Shown in pieces: positions 11,224-22,812 of a stretch of DNA of 64,000 bases. Positions within the stretch are counted from its first letter, which is position 1. Each line of letters begins with the position of its first letter. Below the pieces are notes generated by a model. The model was not told the DNA's origin. It did not search any database and was given only the letters and a program-made list of their open reading frames with translations. Position numbers and translations under genes: made by a program. Origin of the DNA: Lophius americanus. Lineage: Eukaryota; Chordata; Actinopteri; Lophiiformes; Lophiidae. The DNA lies in assembly GCA_037951165.1 (NCBI GenBank), contig JBBDHG010000126.1, forward strand, positions 2,199,001 through 2,263,000. The letters are read 5' to 3'.

Positions 11224-14200
11224 ATGACTCAGACAGTTCAGACCAACGGGGTTCAACCCCTCAGTAAGACCTGGGAGCTGAGTCTTTATGAACTACAGAG
11301 AACACCACAGGTAACAGGTCACATTAGTGGCAAGAGTTTCATCAGAATCTGTTTGTTTTAGTCAATCACACATGTTGACATTTGTTTCTGTCTGATATAT
11401 GCTGTATTTCAAGCACATATTCGCTTCATTTCAGGATATATTAACTAGCCCCTTGCTTTTTCAAACAAATCATGGAGATATGAAAAATCTAACATGATGA
11501 CTCTTGTACATCAGTCGGATGTGAATATGTCTGGTTTCTAACTGTCACCTCAATCTGTTTCACAGGAGGCTATAACAGATGGACTGGAGATTGCTGTGTC
11601 ACCCAGGTCCTTGCACAGTGAACTCATGTGTCCTATCTGTCTGGACATGTTGAAGAACACGATGACAACCAAAGAATGTCTGCATCGCTTCTGTGCTGAT
11701 TGTATCATTACAGCTCTGAGATCTGGGTGAGTCTGCCACACAGTGTATTCCAGGAGAACCCCCTATGTCTCTCTGCTATTTAGGCTTCCAATGTGTAGGA
11801 GCAGGAGCTAATTCTGTAACGTGAAAGTCAGCTGCAGCAAATGTGTGGCCTTGACTTGTGTAGGGATGCATCATCTTCTAAAACATACAAGAAAATTCTT
11901 TTTACCATTTTGATGAATCACTTCCCTCACACTGAAGATGATGGTGATGATGCACTATTTACAGACAGGCTGACTCAGAAGTTTGTTAACAATATTCAAC
12001 ACCGTTCAATAAATTCACATGAATGCTGTAGAATTTCAATTACTCTGTAAATAACTGTATTTCACTATACCAGTAGAGTTGTTCTAGGTTATTCTAATGA
12101 AGAAACCCATGTTGCCATAACTGACACTTAGAGTCGTCGCCAAGTCTGCGTTCGGACTGGGAGCCACACCGTTTTTTTTTCGTCGCTCAATTTGCACAGG
12201 AGTCACCTTAAATCAGTGATGGATGAAGTATTCAGATCTTTTACTTAAATAAAAGTTCTGACACCAAACTATAAAAATACTCCGCCAAAAGTCAAATATA
12301 TATAAATAAAATATATATATAAATTTCAAATCATATACCCACATAAACCTCAGGTGCATTGAAGAACTGAATCGATAAGGGAAAGATCAGTAGCATATTT
12401 TCCAACACAAAGGGAGCTTTATTGCCTGAATTTTTTTTTTTTTTACAGAAAAGCACTTATCTTCAAAATAATGTTGCATTTAATTTAAGGAGTTCAACCA
12501 GGGGAATATATTTTACAACGCAGGGGATTGAGAGCTTCTTGGGTTAATACCCTCGCTGTCAGGGACAACAGTGAAAGCCTAGTTTTTACTGAAAATGTCT
12601 GTCCTCCTGTCTGAGCAGTAATAAAGAGTGTCCCACCTGTCGTAAGAAGCTGGTCTCCAAGAGGTCGTTGCGTCCGGACCCCAACTTCGATGCTCTTATA
12701 AGTAAGTAACCACATAAAGGCTCAAGGTTAAACTCATCTTTATGACTTGAAATCGTCCAAATTTAAAGTAAAATGTCCTGGAATTTAGTTTTCTATGAAT
12801 TTTTTGTCCATTTCAGGCAAGATTTACCCCAGTCGTGACGAGTACGAAGCCCACCAGGAGAGAGTGTTGGCCCGCATTAGCAAACACAACAACCAGCAAG
12901 CTCTGTCCCACAGCATAGAGGAGGGCCTGAAGATACAGGCGATGACCAGGTAAACAAAGAAACCTCAGAACGCACATATCCTACTCTTGAACCTCGGTCT
13001 GCTTAATGAGCTGAATTTATGTCATCAGACTGCAGCGTGGTAAGAGACACACGGTGGAGAACGGGAGCGGAGCCGAGGACAATGGAGACTCCTCCCACTG
13101 TAGCAACGCATCTGTCCACAGTAACCAGGTAGGTTATGAGTTATAACTTATTCTGCCTTAGATACAAACTTTGATATTAGGGAAGTAAAATGCAAAAAGA
13201 AATTAAATAAATAAAAATAACATACAATATGTAAAATACAGGAAGAGGAGGAAATGTCTCCAACGGCGCCTTTGTCAATCAAACTTGCAAGCAATAAAAA
13301 CCTCAAAGAAAAGCTTTCAGTAAATCTTCAGAGACGTACCATCACTTTTTAACATTTACTTACTGGAAATTTTATTAATTTAAATAGAAAAGAATTATCC
13401 AGACTAGGTCTGTATTGTTGAAAAGAAATATATCACCAAGGGATATTTGTTAACTGCTGCCATGAATTATAATACACTCCAGAAACGTGGCACTCAGCCT
13501 GATCCAGGTTCACTGAATACCCCTTCCATATATTAGTTAATACCACTGACTTACTGAGGAGCCTCCTCCTGTGGTCATCGCAGAATCAATAATCAGATCA
13601 ACTCCCTTGATGTTACTGGGTATTTGTTCTTAGCGTGCATTGAAAACCAAATTATACTTTGTTTCTTTTTATATATCCTTGAAGTGGGCAGAGTTCAGCA
13701 TCATGACAGCCTGATGTACGAAACTGTTCAGCAGTCTGGTGCCTTTTTGCCTGAAGGCAGGAGACTGAAGAGGGAGTGTGAAGGGGGCCTCCAGCGATGC
13801 TGATGGCTCTGCGGGTGTCCGTGAGGGAGGGCAGAGGGTCACCTGTATTCTTGCTGGCTGTGATCACTATACGTTGCAGTGACTTCGGGCTGGAGGCAGT
13901 TCAGCCTACATACCACACAGTGATACAGCCAGTGACGACATTCTCAATAGTGCCCTGGTAGAAGGAGCACATAATGGGGGATGGGACTCGTGTACTCCTA
14001 TGTTTGCGTAGGAAGTAGAGGTGTGTTTGAGCCTTCTTGGCCAGCGATGTGGTGTTGTCGGTCCATGAAAGGTCCTCAGAGTTGTGCACCCCAAGGATCT
14101 CGTTGCTGCTCACCCTCACCACAGCAGCAACGTCGATTGTCAATGGGGCGTGCTGTGAATATAACAAATATTCAAACCTATTATTAATTAATCATGACTA

Positions 14201-17200
14201 GACGCACAAGAAATTCCTTATTGGCACGCCTTTAATGGACTGTTGCTCCACCTCCCAGGGAAGCTGAAGAGACTAGCAGTTGAAAAGCTTAGTTTCTCCG
14301 GAGGCTCTTGAACTTAGTATTGAAGACAGTCACTGACTAAACAATGATCGTCGTGTTTATATTTCATGAAACAGATTATATACACACGTACACAAACATA
14401 GAGTGATGACAGTCATGATCTCAACCTCAGAGTAGGAGCCATGTGAACAGCAGCTCACAGCCCAATCCCTATAATTTTAAAGAACAACCCATTGTATTTA
14501 AAATATGAAACTAACTGGATTTCCCCTGGCATTAATCATTTCTCCATAGAAATGTAAATATTTTTAAGATTTGACTGGTGAAATCTCGGTGTCCCTTGAC
14601 TTCTGAAAACACCTCCAGGAACCATATTTGAATCAATCATCTTCATAAGCATTTCATCATACTATATTTTAAATATTTTTCATCAGGAGGCGGGCCCAAG
14701 CATCAAGCGAACCAAGACGAGCGATGACAGCGGTTTGGACATGGATAACGCCGCTGAGAACGGGGGCGGGGACTCTGTGATTGATGGCGGCGCCAGTGAA
14801 ATAGAACTGGTGTTCAGACCACATCCCACCCTAATGGAGAAGGATGACGGTCACAACAGGTAACGTCACTAACCTACAGCTCAAATTGAACTGCTTACTG
14901 ATACTAGAAATAAAAAACACAGGAAGTGAAATTACTGCTTTTGTTTGCTGTGGTATAGAAGACATCTTTGAAATCTGTCCACTGTAGAGGATCATCTCTA
15001 TTCCCACTACCGATGAAAGAAAGGCTCGGTGCAAATTGGACATGCAAACCCTTTTTTTTTAAGTAAAGGAGGAGAACGTATCCCATACCCCAACTTTATA
15101 TGAATAGATTTAAATTACAAACCAACCTACCTGTTTATGTCAGGTAAACGGTTCTAGTAACATGACTGAGACGTAACTAATATTAATATTGTCGATGTAA
15201 AAAGACGAGATTTAAGTGTATCTAAAAAAACAAAACATTTCTTCGCTTTATTTTTGACTACATGACGTTGAGAAAAAAATATCTGTTTGTTTCTTTATAA
15301 ATTGAAGTCTACACATTCTGTTCATACATTTCCTGAATGACGTGTGCTGCAGTTTTCGTTTTTAGCTTTTTCAACACCAATATCTCATGGTTGGAATAAT
15401 CACTGGCAGATCTCACCTACTCTATCAGGCAGCAGGAGCTTAAGTAGACTGAAGTGCCTTAGTCCGCTAAAACCTGACTATAAACAAGATGATGTGATTA
15501 AATATGATGAAAGAGGAGAAGACCAATTTTCCCACAGGAATAAGACTAAATAAAAAATAACGTCACATCATTACATCTAAGTAAATATATGTAAAAGATA
15601 TGAGCTACATTTAGAAGCTAATACGTGAATGTTCTGATCTGTTTACTCAACTGATAAAACCTGCTCATTGTACATGACTGAATGTATAAATATGTGTGCA
15701 GTGTGGAGTTTGTACCTCGTTACATCAAGACGTCTGGTAACGCCACAGTGGATCACCTGTCCAAATACCTGGCTGTCAGACTGGCTCTGGAAGAGCTGAG
15801 AAGAAACGCGGAGGCCAGTCCTGTTAATGTGGAGGCCGCTTCAGAGAAACAATACACCATCTACATACCTACTGCTGGAAACCAGTTCACTGTGAGAACA
15901 CACACACACACACACATCCACGCCATCATTCACACACCAATGCAAAAGCAACTTGGGATTCAGTATTCAGCTGTACCTACCTCGTATGATCAGTCATGTA
16001 ATTTCATACTAAACTCTGAATCCCAATTTGCTTTAAGATATTTGGTTGAATGTTTATCAGTTTTTGACACAATGCAGATGCAAGTCTAATTTCAGGTCCT
16101 TTGTATGCATCAATTATAATTTGAATCACATGTCGCAAGCTTGTTCTTATTTCTTTTTATATAGTAGTCTCCTACTACTATATGATGGAAAACATGCTTA
16201 TCGAGATCATATTTATCTTTTATTTTCTGAAAACCCTGGAGTTCCCGATCATAGGTGCACCATGCTGCGATTCCTTTATAAACCCACTGTTTAAATCCCT
16301 TATTATAGCAAGCAGGCTTGAAATTACACTGAAATGCCCCCCATTTTAGCAAGTGTGTTTCTCTTAAACTATCATTTTTAAAACTCAGAACCATATCTCT
16401 AGAGTAAATGATGTAATTTGGTCTATCTGTTTTTATATTTTATTTGCTTGTAAAATTCCTCATCCCTAATTACTTAATTAGAACATCCCCAAATTTGTTT
16501 TTAATCTTTTTCAAATTAGCCCTGTACTCTGAGACATCTACCTCTTTCCTTTTTTTTTTGCTTTATTCAACTTCTATGGCCAACGTGACCAAACATAGTG
16601 ACTTCTGGGTGGAATCTGAAAGTTACCGAGTGATAAAGAAGTTTCCTGATTGTACACCGGTTTTCATGAGACATAAAGCATGTATGCGTAAGCGTAAGCA
16701 TACGTATCCCCTCATACGTCATACCAGTGTTAACCTCTTTATCTTTTTTTTTCTTTAATCGCCAACCTTAGTAATGACTTAATGAAAATAACCTCAAGAT
16801 GTCCAAGCTCCCCTTGCTGTCAATCTGATTGAGCTCAGACTGATTCAAGTGCATCAGCAGGATGCACTTGAATCAGTCTGAGCATGGAGGGTCTACCACA
16901 CAATCCATGGGACACAGTATTCAATCCCGATATCCTGGTGCTGAACACCGCGGGACACCTTTCAGGGGGTGCCATACATTAGGCAAGCAGTTGTAATGTT
17001 GTGGCTGTGTATATCAGAGAATCATTTCTGGTTTGACTTGCATGTGCACTGCAGTTAGCTGTGATTCAATGAGACCAGTGGGAGCAAAACCAATAGGTGA
17101 AAGGAATGATGAAGATGGTCAGAGAACAACTCATGAACTCTTCTTCTCTGTTGATAGGTTCTCAATGGATCTTTCTCGCTGGAGCTGGTCAGCGAAAAGT

Positions 17201-17259
17201 ACTGGAAGGTCAACAAACCCATGGAGCTCTACTTTGCTCCGACTAAAGAACACAAGTAG
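11224..17259 (+). CDS. rnf2: E3 ubiquitin-protein ligase RING2 / RING1B (Polycomb PRC1)
   Basis: Catalytic core of Polycomb repressive complex 1; with a PCGF partner it monoubiquitylates histone H2A in the nucleus. Coding exons are 11224-11310, 11566-11726, 12619-12701, 12817-12949, 13029-13128, 14687-14859, 15702-15891 and 17158-17259, totalling 1029 nt for 342 residues (human RNF2 has 336). The start MTQTVQTNG matches the vertebrate start. The C3HC4 RING is complete: C51, C54, C67, H69, C72, C75, C87 and C90, in exons 2-3. A charged, serine-rich linker (about 155-245) follows, then the C-terminal RAWUL domain (about 252-340) that binds CBX/RYBP, ending PTKEHK. All introns are GT-AG with consistent phase. 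The oddity is the start of the seventh coding exon: GHNSVEFVP stands where mammals have about four residues (SAQT) before RYIKTSGNAT. The gene is convergent with arpc5. Confidence 0.97.
12340..12595 (+). repeat. Copy of unclassified repeat family R next to rnf2 third coding exon
   Basis: It contains 'aaagggagctttattgcc', 'ggagttcaaccaggggaat', 'caacgcaggggattgagag' and 'taccctcgctgtcaggga', ending in 'gaaagcctag'. It stops about 24 bp before the acceptor of the exon at 12619, so it forms most of the 3' end of that intron. Confidence 0.55.
13640..14170 (-). mobile_element. Antisense 3' end of a CR1/Rex-like LINE (polymerase C-terminus)
   Basis: It lies in the rnf2 intron before the exon at 14687. 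The minus strand encodes a decayed C-terminal polymerase segment that includes DLSWTDNTTSLAKKAQTHLY, FLRKHRSTRV and TGCITVWY. This motif string is typical of fish CR1/Rex-type non-LTR elements. Stops and frame changes show that it is dead. It is 5'-truncated. Confidence 0.65.
15898..15925. repeat. (AC)n microsatellite just after an rnf2 splice donor
   Basis: A run of CA dinucleotides begins 7 nt after the exon end at 15891 (ACT|gtgagaacacacac). Its length may vary between individuals. Confidence 0.85.
16833..16883. repeat. Perfect 23-bp inverted repeat (hairpin) in the last rnf2 intron
   Basis: The left arm is 16833-16855, the loop AGCAG is 16856-16860, and the right arm is 16861-16883. The arms are exact reverse complements (left arm begins GCTCAGACTGATTCAAGTGC). 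No flanking transposon ends are evident immediately outside. Confidence 0.85.
16930..17025 (+). mobile_element. End fragment of a Tc1-like element (family A)
   Basis: It includes 'acattaggcaagcagttgta' then 'atgttgtggctg', resembling the terminal segment of the Tc1-like family seen at 37836-38695. Only the end is present, and it lies about 130 bp upstream of the last rnf2 exon. Confidence 0.5.
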
Positions 17260-17277
17260 TCACACTTACACAGAAGC

Positions 17278-17345
17278 ACACAGACACACACACACAAACA
17301 TACACACACACACACATACATACATACGCACACACATACATATGC
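17278..17345. repeat. (CA)n-rich microsatellite in the rnf2 3'UTR
   Basis: CA and CATA units start about 20 nt after the stop codon at 17257-17259. The tract would be transcribed as part of the 3'UTR. Confidence 0.85.
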
Positions 17346-17805
17346 ACACACTCACCTGTAGGAAGCAAACACATGGACTTGGCTACACCTGCACACACAG
17401 AAACAAGTGGAGAGGAATGTGTGTCCGAAGGAGATGAGAGGGGTTGGCATGACCCTGAAAAGGACTCTTGTAAAAAGAAGAAACTGTTTTATATGCTCTG
17501 TATCTTTCCGTGTCTCTTTCTATCTTCATCTCTGTAGAGGGTAGCAGATCACTACAGCAACCAGCAGCAAAATCGGACCGCTAACGATGGTCGTAGGCTC
17601 TCCTCAGCTCTGAAAAACAGGGTCCATGCACAATCTGAACTCAGCGGTCTGTCCAGCTTAACTCATTCTATTAGAGGCTAATGTGTTGAGCAAAAGAACA
17701 GTTTGTTTACCTGATTAATGTTGACAAGATGGTGAAAGGTGGCCCACACATTACACAAGAATTTGAAATAGTTCAAATGTGAGGACAGCTGGAAAAACTG
17801 CGTAG

Positions 17806-17811
17806 AATAAA
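17806..17811 (+). promoter_or_regulatory. Candidate polyadenylation signal AATAAA of rnf2
   Basis: This is a canonical hexamer about 550 nt after the stop codon. Other AATAAA-like hexamers occur further on (near 17900), so the used site is uncertain. Confidence 0.4.
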
Positions 17812-20029
17812 AACAACTAAAGACACGAACACATGCGCATAACACGGGCCTGTGCTTTTAATACACTCATGAAGGATGAATCTGAAATCTATCAAAGCGA
17901 AATAATAAAATAAGGCCAACGTGAAGGGGACTATCGAATTCTTCACTTTAATAACTGAGATTTCACTTTGAGAACCTTTACTCTGGTCGTATGTAGCTCG
18001 ATTCCCCTACATATAAAAGATCATATATATCTTCTTTTTTTTCCGAAAATGCAGAGCCTGGGTTCTCAACTCTGATTTGATTTCGCTCAGATTGATTCAA
18101 ATGTTTACATTTACCCTTTACTAATGTAATGACTTTAATTTCATGATCTGGATACGATCAATAGAATTTGGCTTTAAAATGTCTTTAGTCGGTATTTGTG
18201 AACAAAAAAAAAATTATGTATTTGTATTGACGGAATTGGAAGTGAAGCTAGCTTTTTTTTAAGTTTGGAAAATCTCATAAATTCAGATAGAGGGATTATA
18301 AAGTGAAATGTATTCTTGTCCAACACGGGCCTCAATAAATCTCAGTCCTTATCGGACCATGCGGTTATCACTCGGTGTGCGTATCGGGACTTTAACCAAT
18401 ACTGCGAGGTAAAACGTGCGTTCACTCTGAGAAATCGGATCATCTATGTATCCAGTGATATGAAGCTACATAGACTGAAGCAGGCAATTTTTTTTTTTAT
18501 ATATATAATATTGTGAATGTTCTCTAAACTTTTTTGACATGTCTCTGTAGTCCTTTAATTAAATCTAAAGGCTGGTGGAGGTTTTGAACGACGGAATCTG
18601 AACCGGACACAGACTGACTGGAGCTCTTTGAGCGCCGCTCTGCCGGTGTGAACCCGTGAAATCAGACCTCATCCCGCTTCTGTTTGTATGATATGGTTAG
18701 AACTCTGAGCTGTTGTGTTGATCTGCTGCCTGTAGGAACAAACTGTCAGTTAGGATCCCGTGGCTGCTCTCTGTGGCTGGTCCTTTTATAAATGTCTTTT
18801 GTAACATGGAGAAGAAGGCGTGCGTCTGGGTTATGGGAGGGTCTTTTCGAAATCTCTAGAGCCCATCGCCCTCTGCTACCAGTGGAGCGTCGGTACAGAA
18901 CAGGACACCAAACTGTCTTCATCACGGTTGAGTTTGTGGTGTGTCTTTATGAGGGCAGTTTGTTTCTCCATGTAGCTAACTGAGGGGTCTCACAGTTCGA
19001 CAGTAGAAACCCCCACAACTTTGTGACAATGTGAGAGCGTGAATGTGAGAATGTTTGTACCATAAATGTTATTTGATCCGCCTTTTCTGTCCTCCAGCTC
19101 TGTTTTTGCACGCACATCACGCACATCTGCCTCTCCACACAAACCGTAAACACATTCATGGTTAGCCGGATGTGGTGAGCCAAAGTCACCAAGGTGTCTC
19201 CTCTTACCCAGCTGATACTGTAGAGATTAAAATAGCTTATAAACAGTGCTGTCCTTTCACCAGAATTGTATTGTTTACACTGAGGCCGACAGAAGCGGTA
19301 AAAAAAAAAGTATACCATGGCAGTCGTGAGTTCCAGTGATTTCTAAAAACGTTTTGTCACAAAAAGTCTTTTTGGCTCAATAATTGGTCTTCTGGAAATT
19401 ACACCAGAAATATGAGTTAAATTCACTGGGTCATGTCTACTGTTTCCACCTCAGTGGATATAAAAAGTCCACACATCCTTATTAAAATGACAGGGTTTGA
19501 TGTCAAGAACCTTTTCCACCTTTTAAATGTGAGATCTAACCTTAAAATTCATTCAATTCAAAAATTTTGGGGAAGGTTTATAATAATATGTTGGCATTAA
19601 TACGCACACACTTCAACTAATACTTGGATGAAGCACCTTCTGATTTTATTACAGCTGTGTTTTTGGGTAGGATTCAGTCAGCGTGGCACATCTTGACTTG
19701 GCAATATTTGCCTCCTCAGCGCAGTGCCTTTCAGTTCACCCCATAGATTTAAAATGTGATTCAGAAGTTAAATCTTCCTCTGGTGAAGCCATTCTTTTGA
19801 GTTGGATGTATTCCTTGGGTCCTTGTTGCTGAAAGGTGAAATCCCCCTTCATCTTCAGCTTCTAAACCTTTCCTGAAGGTTTAGTTCTAAATCTGACTGA
19901 TATTTGGAATTGTTCATAATTCCCTCCACATCTGACTAAAGACCCAGTTACAGCTAAAGAAAAACATGGTAACACCATATTTCACTGTGTTTCTTCTGGT
20001 GATGTGCTTTTGTGCCAGACTTACATTTT

Positions 20030-20165
20030 GAACATAGGTCCATGCTTTTATACCAGATAGCAAGGGTATATCCCCCAAAAGCCCCCAATCCTCTGCCTTG
20101 TACAAGCCCCCTGTTAGAACAGACTAAATGTCCAGCTATGTCTGTAAAACAGTGTCTTTCGTGAA
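20030..20165 (-). repeat. Inverted copy of repeat family R inside a Tc1-like element
   Basis: Read on the minus strand it gives 'gggggcttgtacaaggcaga', 'ggattgggggctttt' and 'gggggatatacccttgct', matching the right block of family R at 60020-60125. Its position splits the Tc1-like element, so it arrived later than that element. Confidence 0.55.
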
Positions 20166-20276
20166 ATAGCACCGCCTAGTAAATAAAAAATGAACAATTT
20201 GAGTAAATTATAAGAGAAGGATCTCCGGGATTCGGTTCCTATGCGTTCATATTCAAATTTGGATTAAATCAGATAT

Positions 20277-20325
20277 AATAATAATAATACATTTAATTTA
20301 TAACTATACTATACTTTATGACTAG
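20277..20325 (-). repeat. Short L2-type 3' tail
   Basis: 'ataataataataatacattt' followed by 'aatttataactatacta' matches the (ATT)n end of the L2-like elements at 41280, 61080 and 63530, in antisense. Confidence 0.5.
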
Positions 20326-22222
20326 AAAGCTTTTGGTTTTTGGAGCTTTTTGATAAATCTCCTCCTACATGTTGTCACATGAAGTACTAAGCCAACGCAC
20401 GAAATCCCTCCAGTTCCTTAAATGTTGCTGTAGGCCTCTCTGCCAAATAAGTTTCATTTGCTGATGACTGTCTTCGCTCTGTTCCATAATAGATCCAACT
20501 AAAAAAAGCACGCCGCAAAGAGCCAAAACCTTCCGCAAAGAGCCAAATTTAACTTTCTTTCTTCCTTTGTCTTCATGTGTTCAGCATGTTGTTTTATTCC
20601 CTGCTCTACACTCCTAGATTTTGCGTGCTTTATTTAAACAGATATTGTTGCGTCATTTCCTGTTTCTCTCCAGTTTAAACCTTTTAAAGGAACCCCTCCC
20701 AAGAAAACATGAAGTCAAAGGAACAAAGACATCAATAATTGATGCCCCGTTATTATCAATATCATCAATAATGGACTGAGCTCCTGCCTCCATCCCCAAA
20801 GGAACATCGTAGGAATAAAGGAATAGAGGACAGAGTTTTCAAGGGAACTCTCTCGATGACCTCGTCTTGACAGTTAGTGCAAAATTTGTTGGCTTCGTGG
20901 AACAGATTTGATTCTTCTGCAGTCAACAGTATCTCCATGGGTTCAAAACAGAACTTTGTGTTGCCCATTGTTCGACAGGCCCACAGTTTTCACTGTGCAC
21001 ACTGCTAGATTTTGATACAACACTTACAAAAGGCTGCGATATGTGCATACAACTCACCCTAGTGGACAGGAGTGGTTATCTATAACCAGAATCCCAGAAT
21101 GTGGTCCTATCCCACCAAAACTGTAGGACAACATAACTGTGGTATCTTGTTTTTAATCAAATTTAATGCAGTAGTTAGATTTTCTGAGCAAATGCATAAT
21201 GTTACTGACTCTGAAATTCTTTTTTTTTTAGGTCTTACCTGTCCGAAGAGACTGAAGTTATTATTTTCAGTTTATTTTGGGTATGTCATTCAAGCGAGGC
21301 CAAACTTAAAATAACCCATTAGCAGAAGATGATTAATTCTTGGCTGAATTATTCCTTTACCTCTTTTGATGTGTGCTAAGACTATCGTATGATTGGAGCC
21401 CCCAACTCAGCCTAAAACCTCATCTTCTGGTTTATGACGGTTTTCCTCAAGAATTAGGAGAAAATCCCTCCACACACTTTACTGAACTAAAACTATTTTA
21501 AGACTTTACTACAAAATAGAAAATAAATATAATGTAATAAGTAGTAAATCTTCATTTCAGCTTTTAGTTGCTGTGTCTGGAGGCGGGGCTCGATTGACCT
21601 CGATTTCAGAGCTGCTGATGTATATCCTATTTATAGCAAAAGAACCTAGAAGGAAATTTTGACCAAGCAGGCTGCTGAACTGAAAATCCCTGCTGACTTC
21701 TTCATATCCATTTTAAATAAACTTATTCTGTCAAGGAAAAAAAACGATGGCTGACAGAACAATCCAAAGTGATGCTTCTCTCTCTCCCACCGTGATAAAT
21801 CTAATCCAGTATTAAAATATTATTCTAAGAGTTGATTAGTTTATGCAACCCACAGAGAAAAATAAACATGACAAGTGTTTGTACTTTGATTAACCCTCAC
21901 ACAGTTTGAGGAATACATTCGAGCGTGGAGCTTGTCACACATACAAACATGTCCTGAGTAAATAATAAGATCCATCTGCACTAAACTTTTGAAATCCGAT
22001 CTGCATGTGCATCAAATGAAGTAAAACAGTTGGTCCTGAGAACTTATAAAATTAAGAACCTTGTAGAAAATGTGTTGGCGCACCTAAAGTTGAAAACTTG
22101 GCGCTGCGCTGTTTTTTCTAACAGGGTTTAAAACTTGGTTTTGAGACGACATTAGAAAAGAGTAAAAGTTTATTTGAAGTAATAACACGGGAAACTCATG
22201 TGTCGTGGTTCAGATTCAGCAC

Positions 22223-22228
22223 TTTATT
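22223..22228 (-). promoter_or_regulatory. Candidate polyadenylation signal of arpc5
   Basis: Minus-strand AATAAA (TTTATT on the plus strand), 585 nt beyond the arpc5 stop codon. The intervening 22229-22812 would be 3'UTR. Confidence 0.45.
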
Positions 22229-22812
22229 TTTCTCTTGTTCATCCAGATATATATATAGATATATATCAAAACAAAACAATACAGGCTGTGTAACAATGTG
22301 GTGCAAGTAGAAAAATGTTGATATCAGATGTTGATATGATAAATGGAAAAAAAAGAACTCCAATCCCAGCATGCACTAGGCAGAAGGCAGAGAACACCCA
22401 GTCTATGATGGCCCATCCAAAACCAGCATGTTCCATTCCCTCAACCTGGATGAGTCAGGCTTCAGAGAGGGGGGAGGAGGAGGAGGGTGAGAGAAGTTAC
22501 AGTAAGCAGCTGTGAAGCAGTTTGATGGGAGCTTTGAGAGCTGCTTTGGAGAGAAAGTGTGCAAGCGAAGCGTCTGAACTGTTCTCTGTGCTCGGCTGGC
22601 AGACGCAGACAGTTTGAGGTGCCAGCACCGCTCTGACTGACACGTCCAAATCCCCGAGGTCTGAGTGAAAATCATGAATGCAGAAGAGAAGAGGAGAGAG
22701 GACACTCAGCTACAGAAGAAACAAACAGGAATCATGTCCAGAAAGAAAAGAGGAAGCTTGTCCCTGCGCTCAGCTCTCGTGGTTAAGTGTTCGTCCACAT
22801 CACGGACAATCC

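Larger units (their letters stand above)
19440..20520 (-). mobile_element. Decayed Tc1-like DNA transposon (family B) with a nested insertion
   Basis: The plus strand shows antisense transposase-type sequence that I recognise from a common fish element: 'aagcaccttctgattttatt', 'ggcacatcttgacttggcaa', 'ctggtgaagccattctttt', 'catctgactaaagacccag' and, after a break, 'aaatgttgctgtaggcctct'. The element is interrupted between about 20025 and 20385 by an inverted family R block and an L2-like tail. All frames are broken. The left end begins with a 'gatataaaaagtccacacat' block typical of these termini. Confidence 0.7.
17812..22222. other. Intergenic stretch between the convergent rnf2 and arpc5 genes
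   Basis: No exon was recognised. It contains the Tc1-like element at 19440-20520 with its nested insertion, and short A/T tracts. Several open frames of 60-80 codons exist but have no family resemblance or splice support. Confidence 0.5.

Noticed and set aside
15682..16089. 135-codon plus-strand frame
   Set aside because: Only 15702-15891 is coding, as the seventh coding exon of rnf2. The rest is intron read-through across a CA repeat.
20765..20968. 67-codon minus-strand frame starting MGNTKFCFEPMEILL
   Set aside because: No family match from memory, no splice or promoter support, and it lies in repeat-bearing intergenic DNA.
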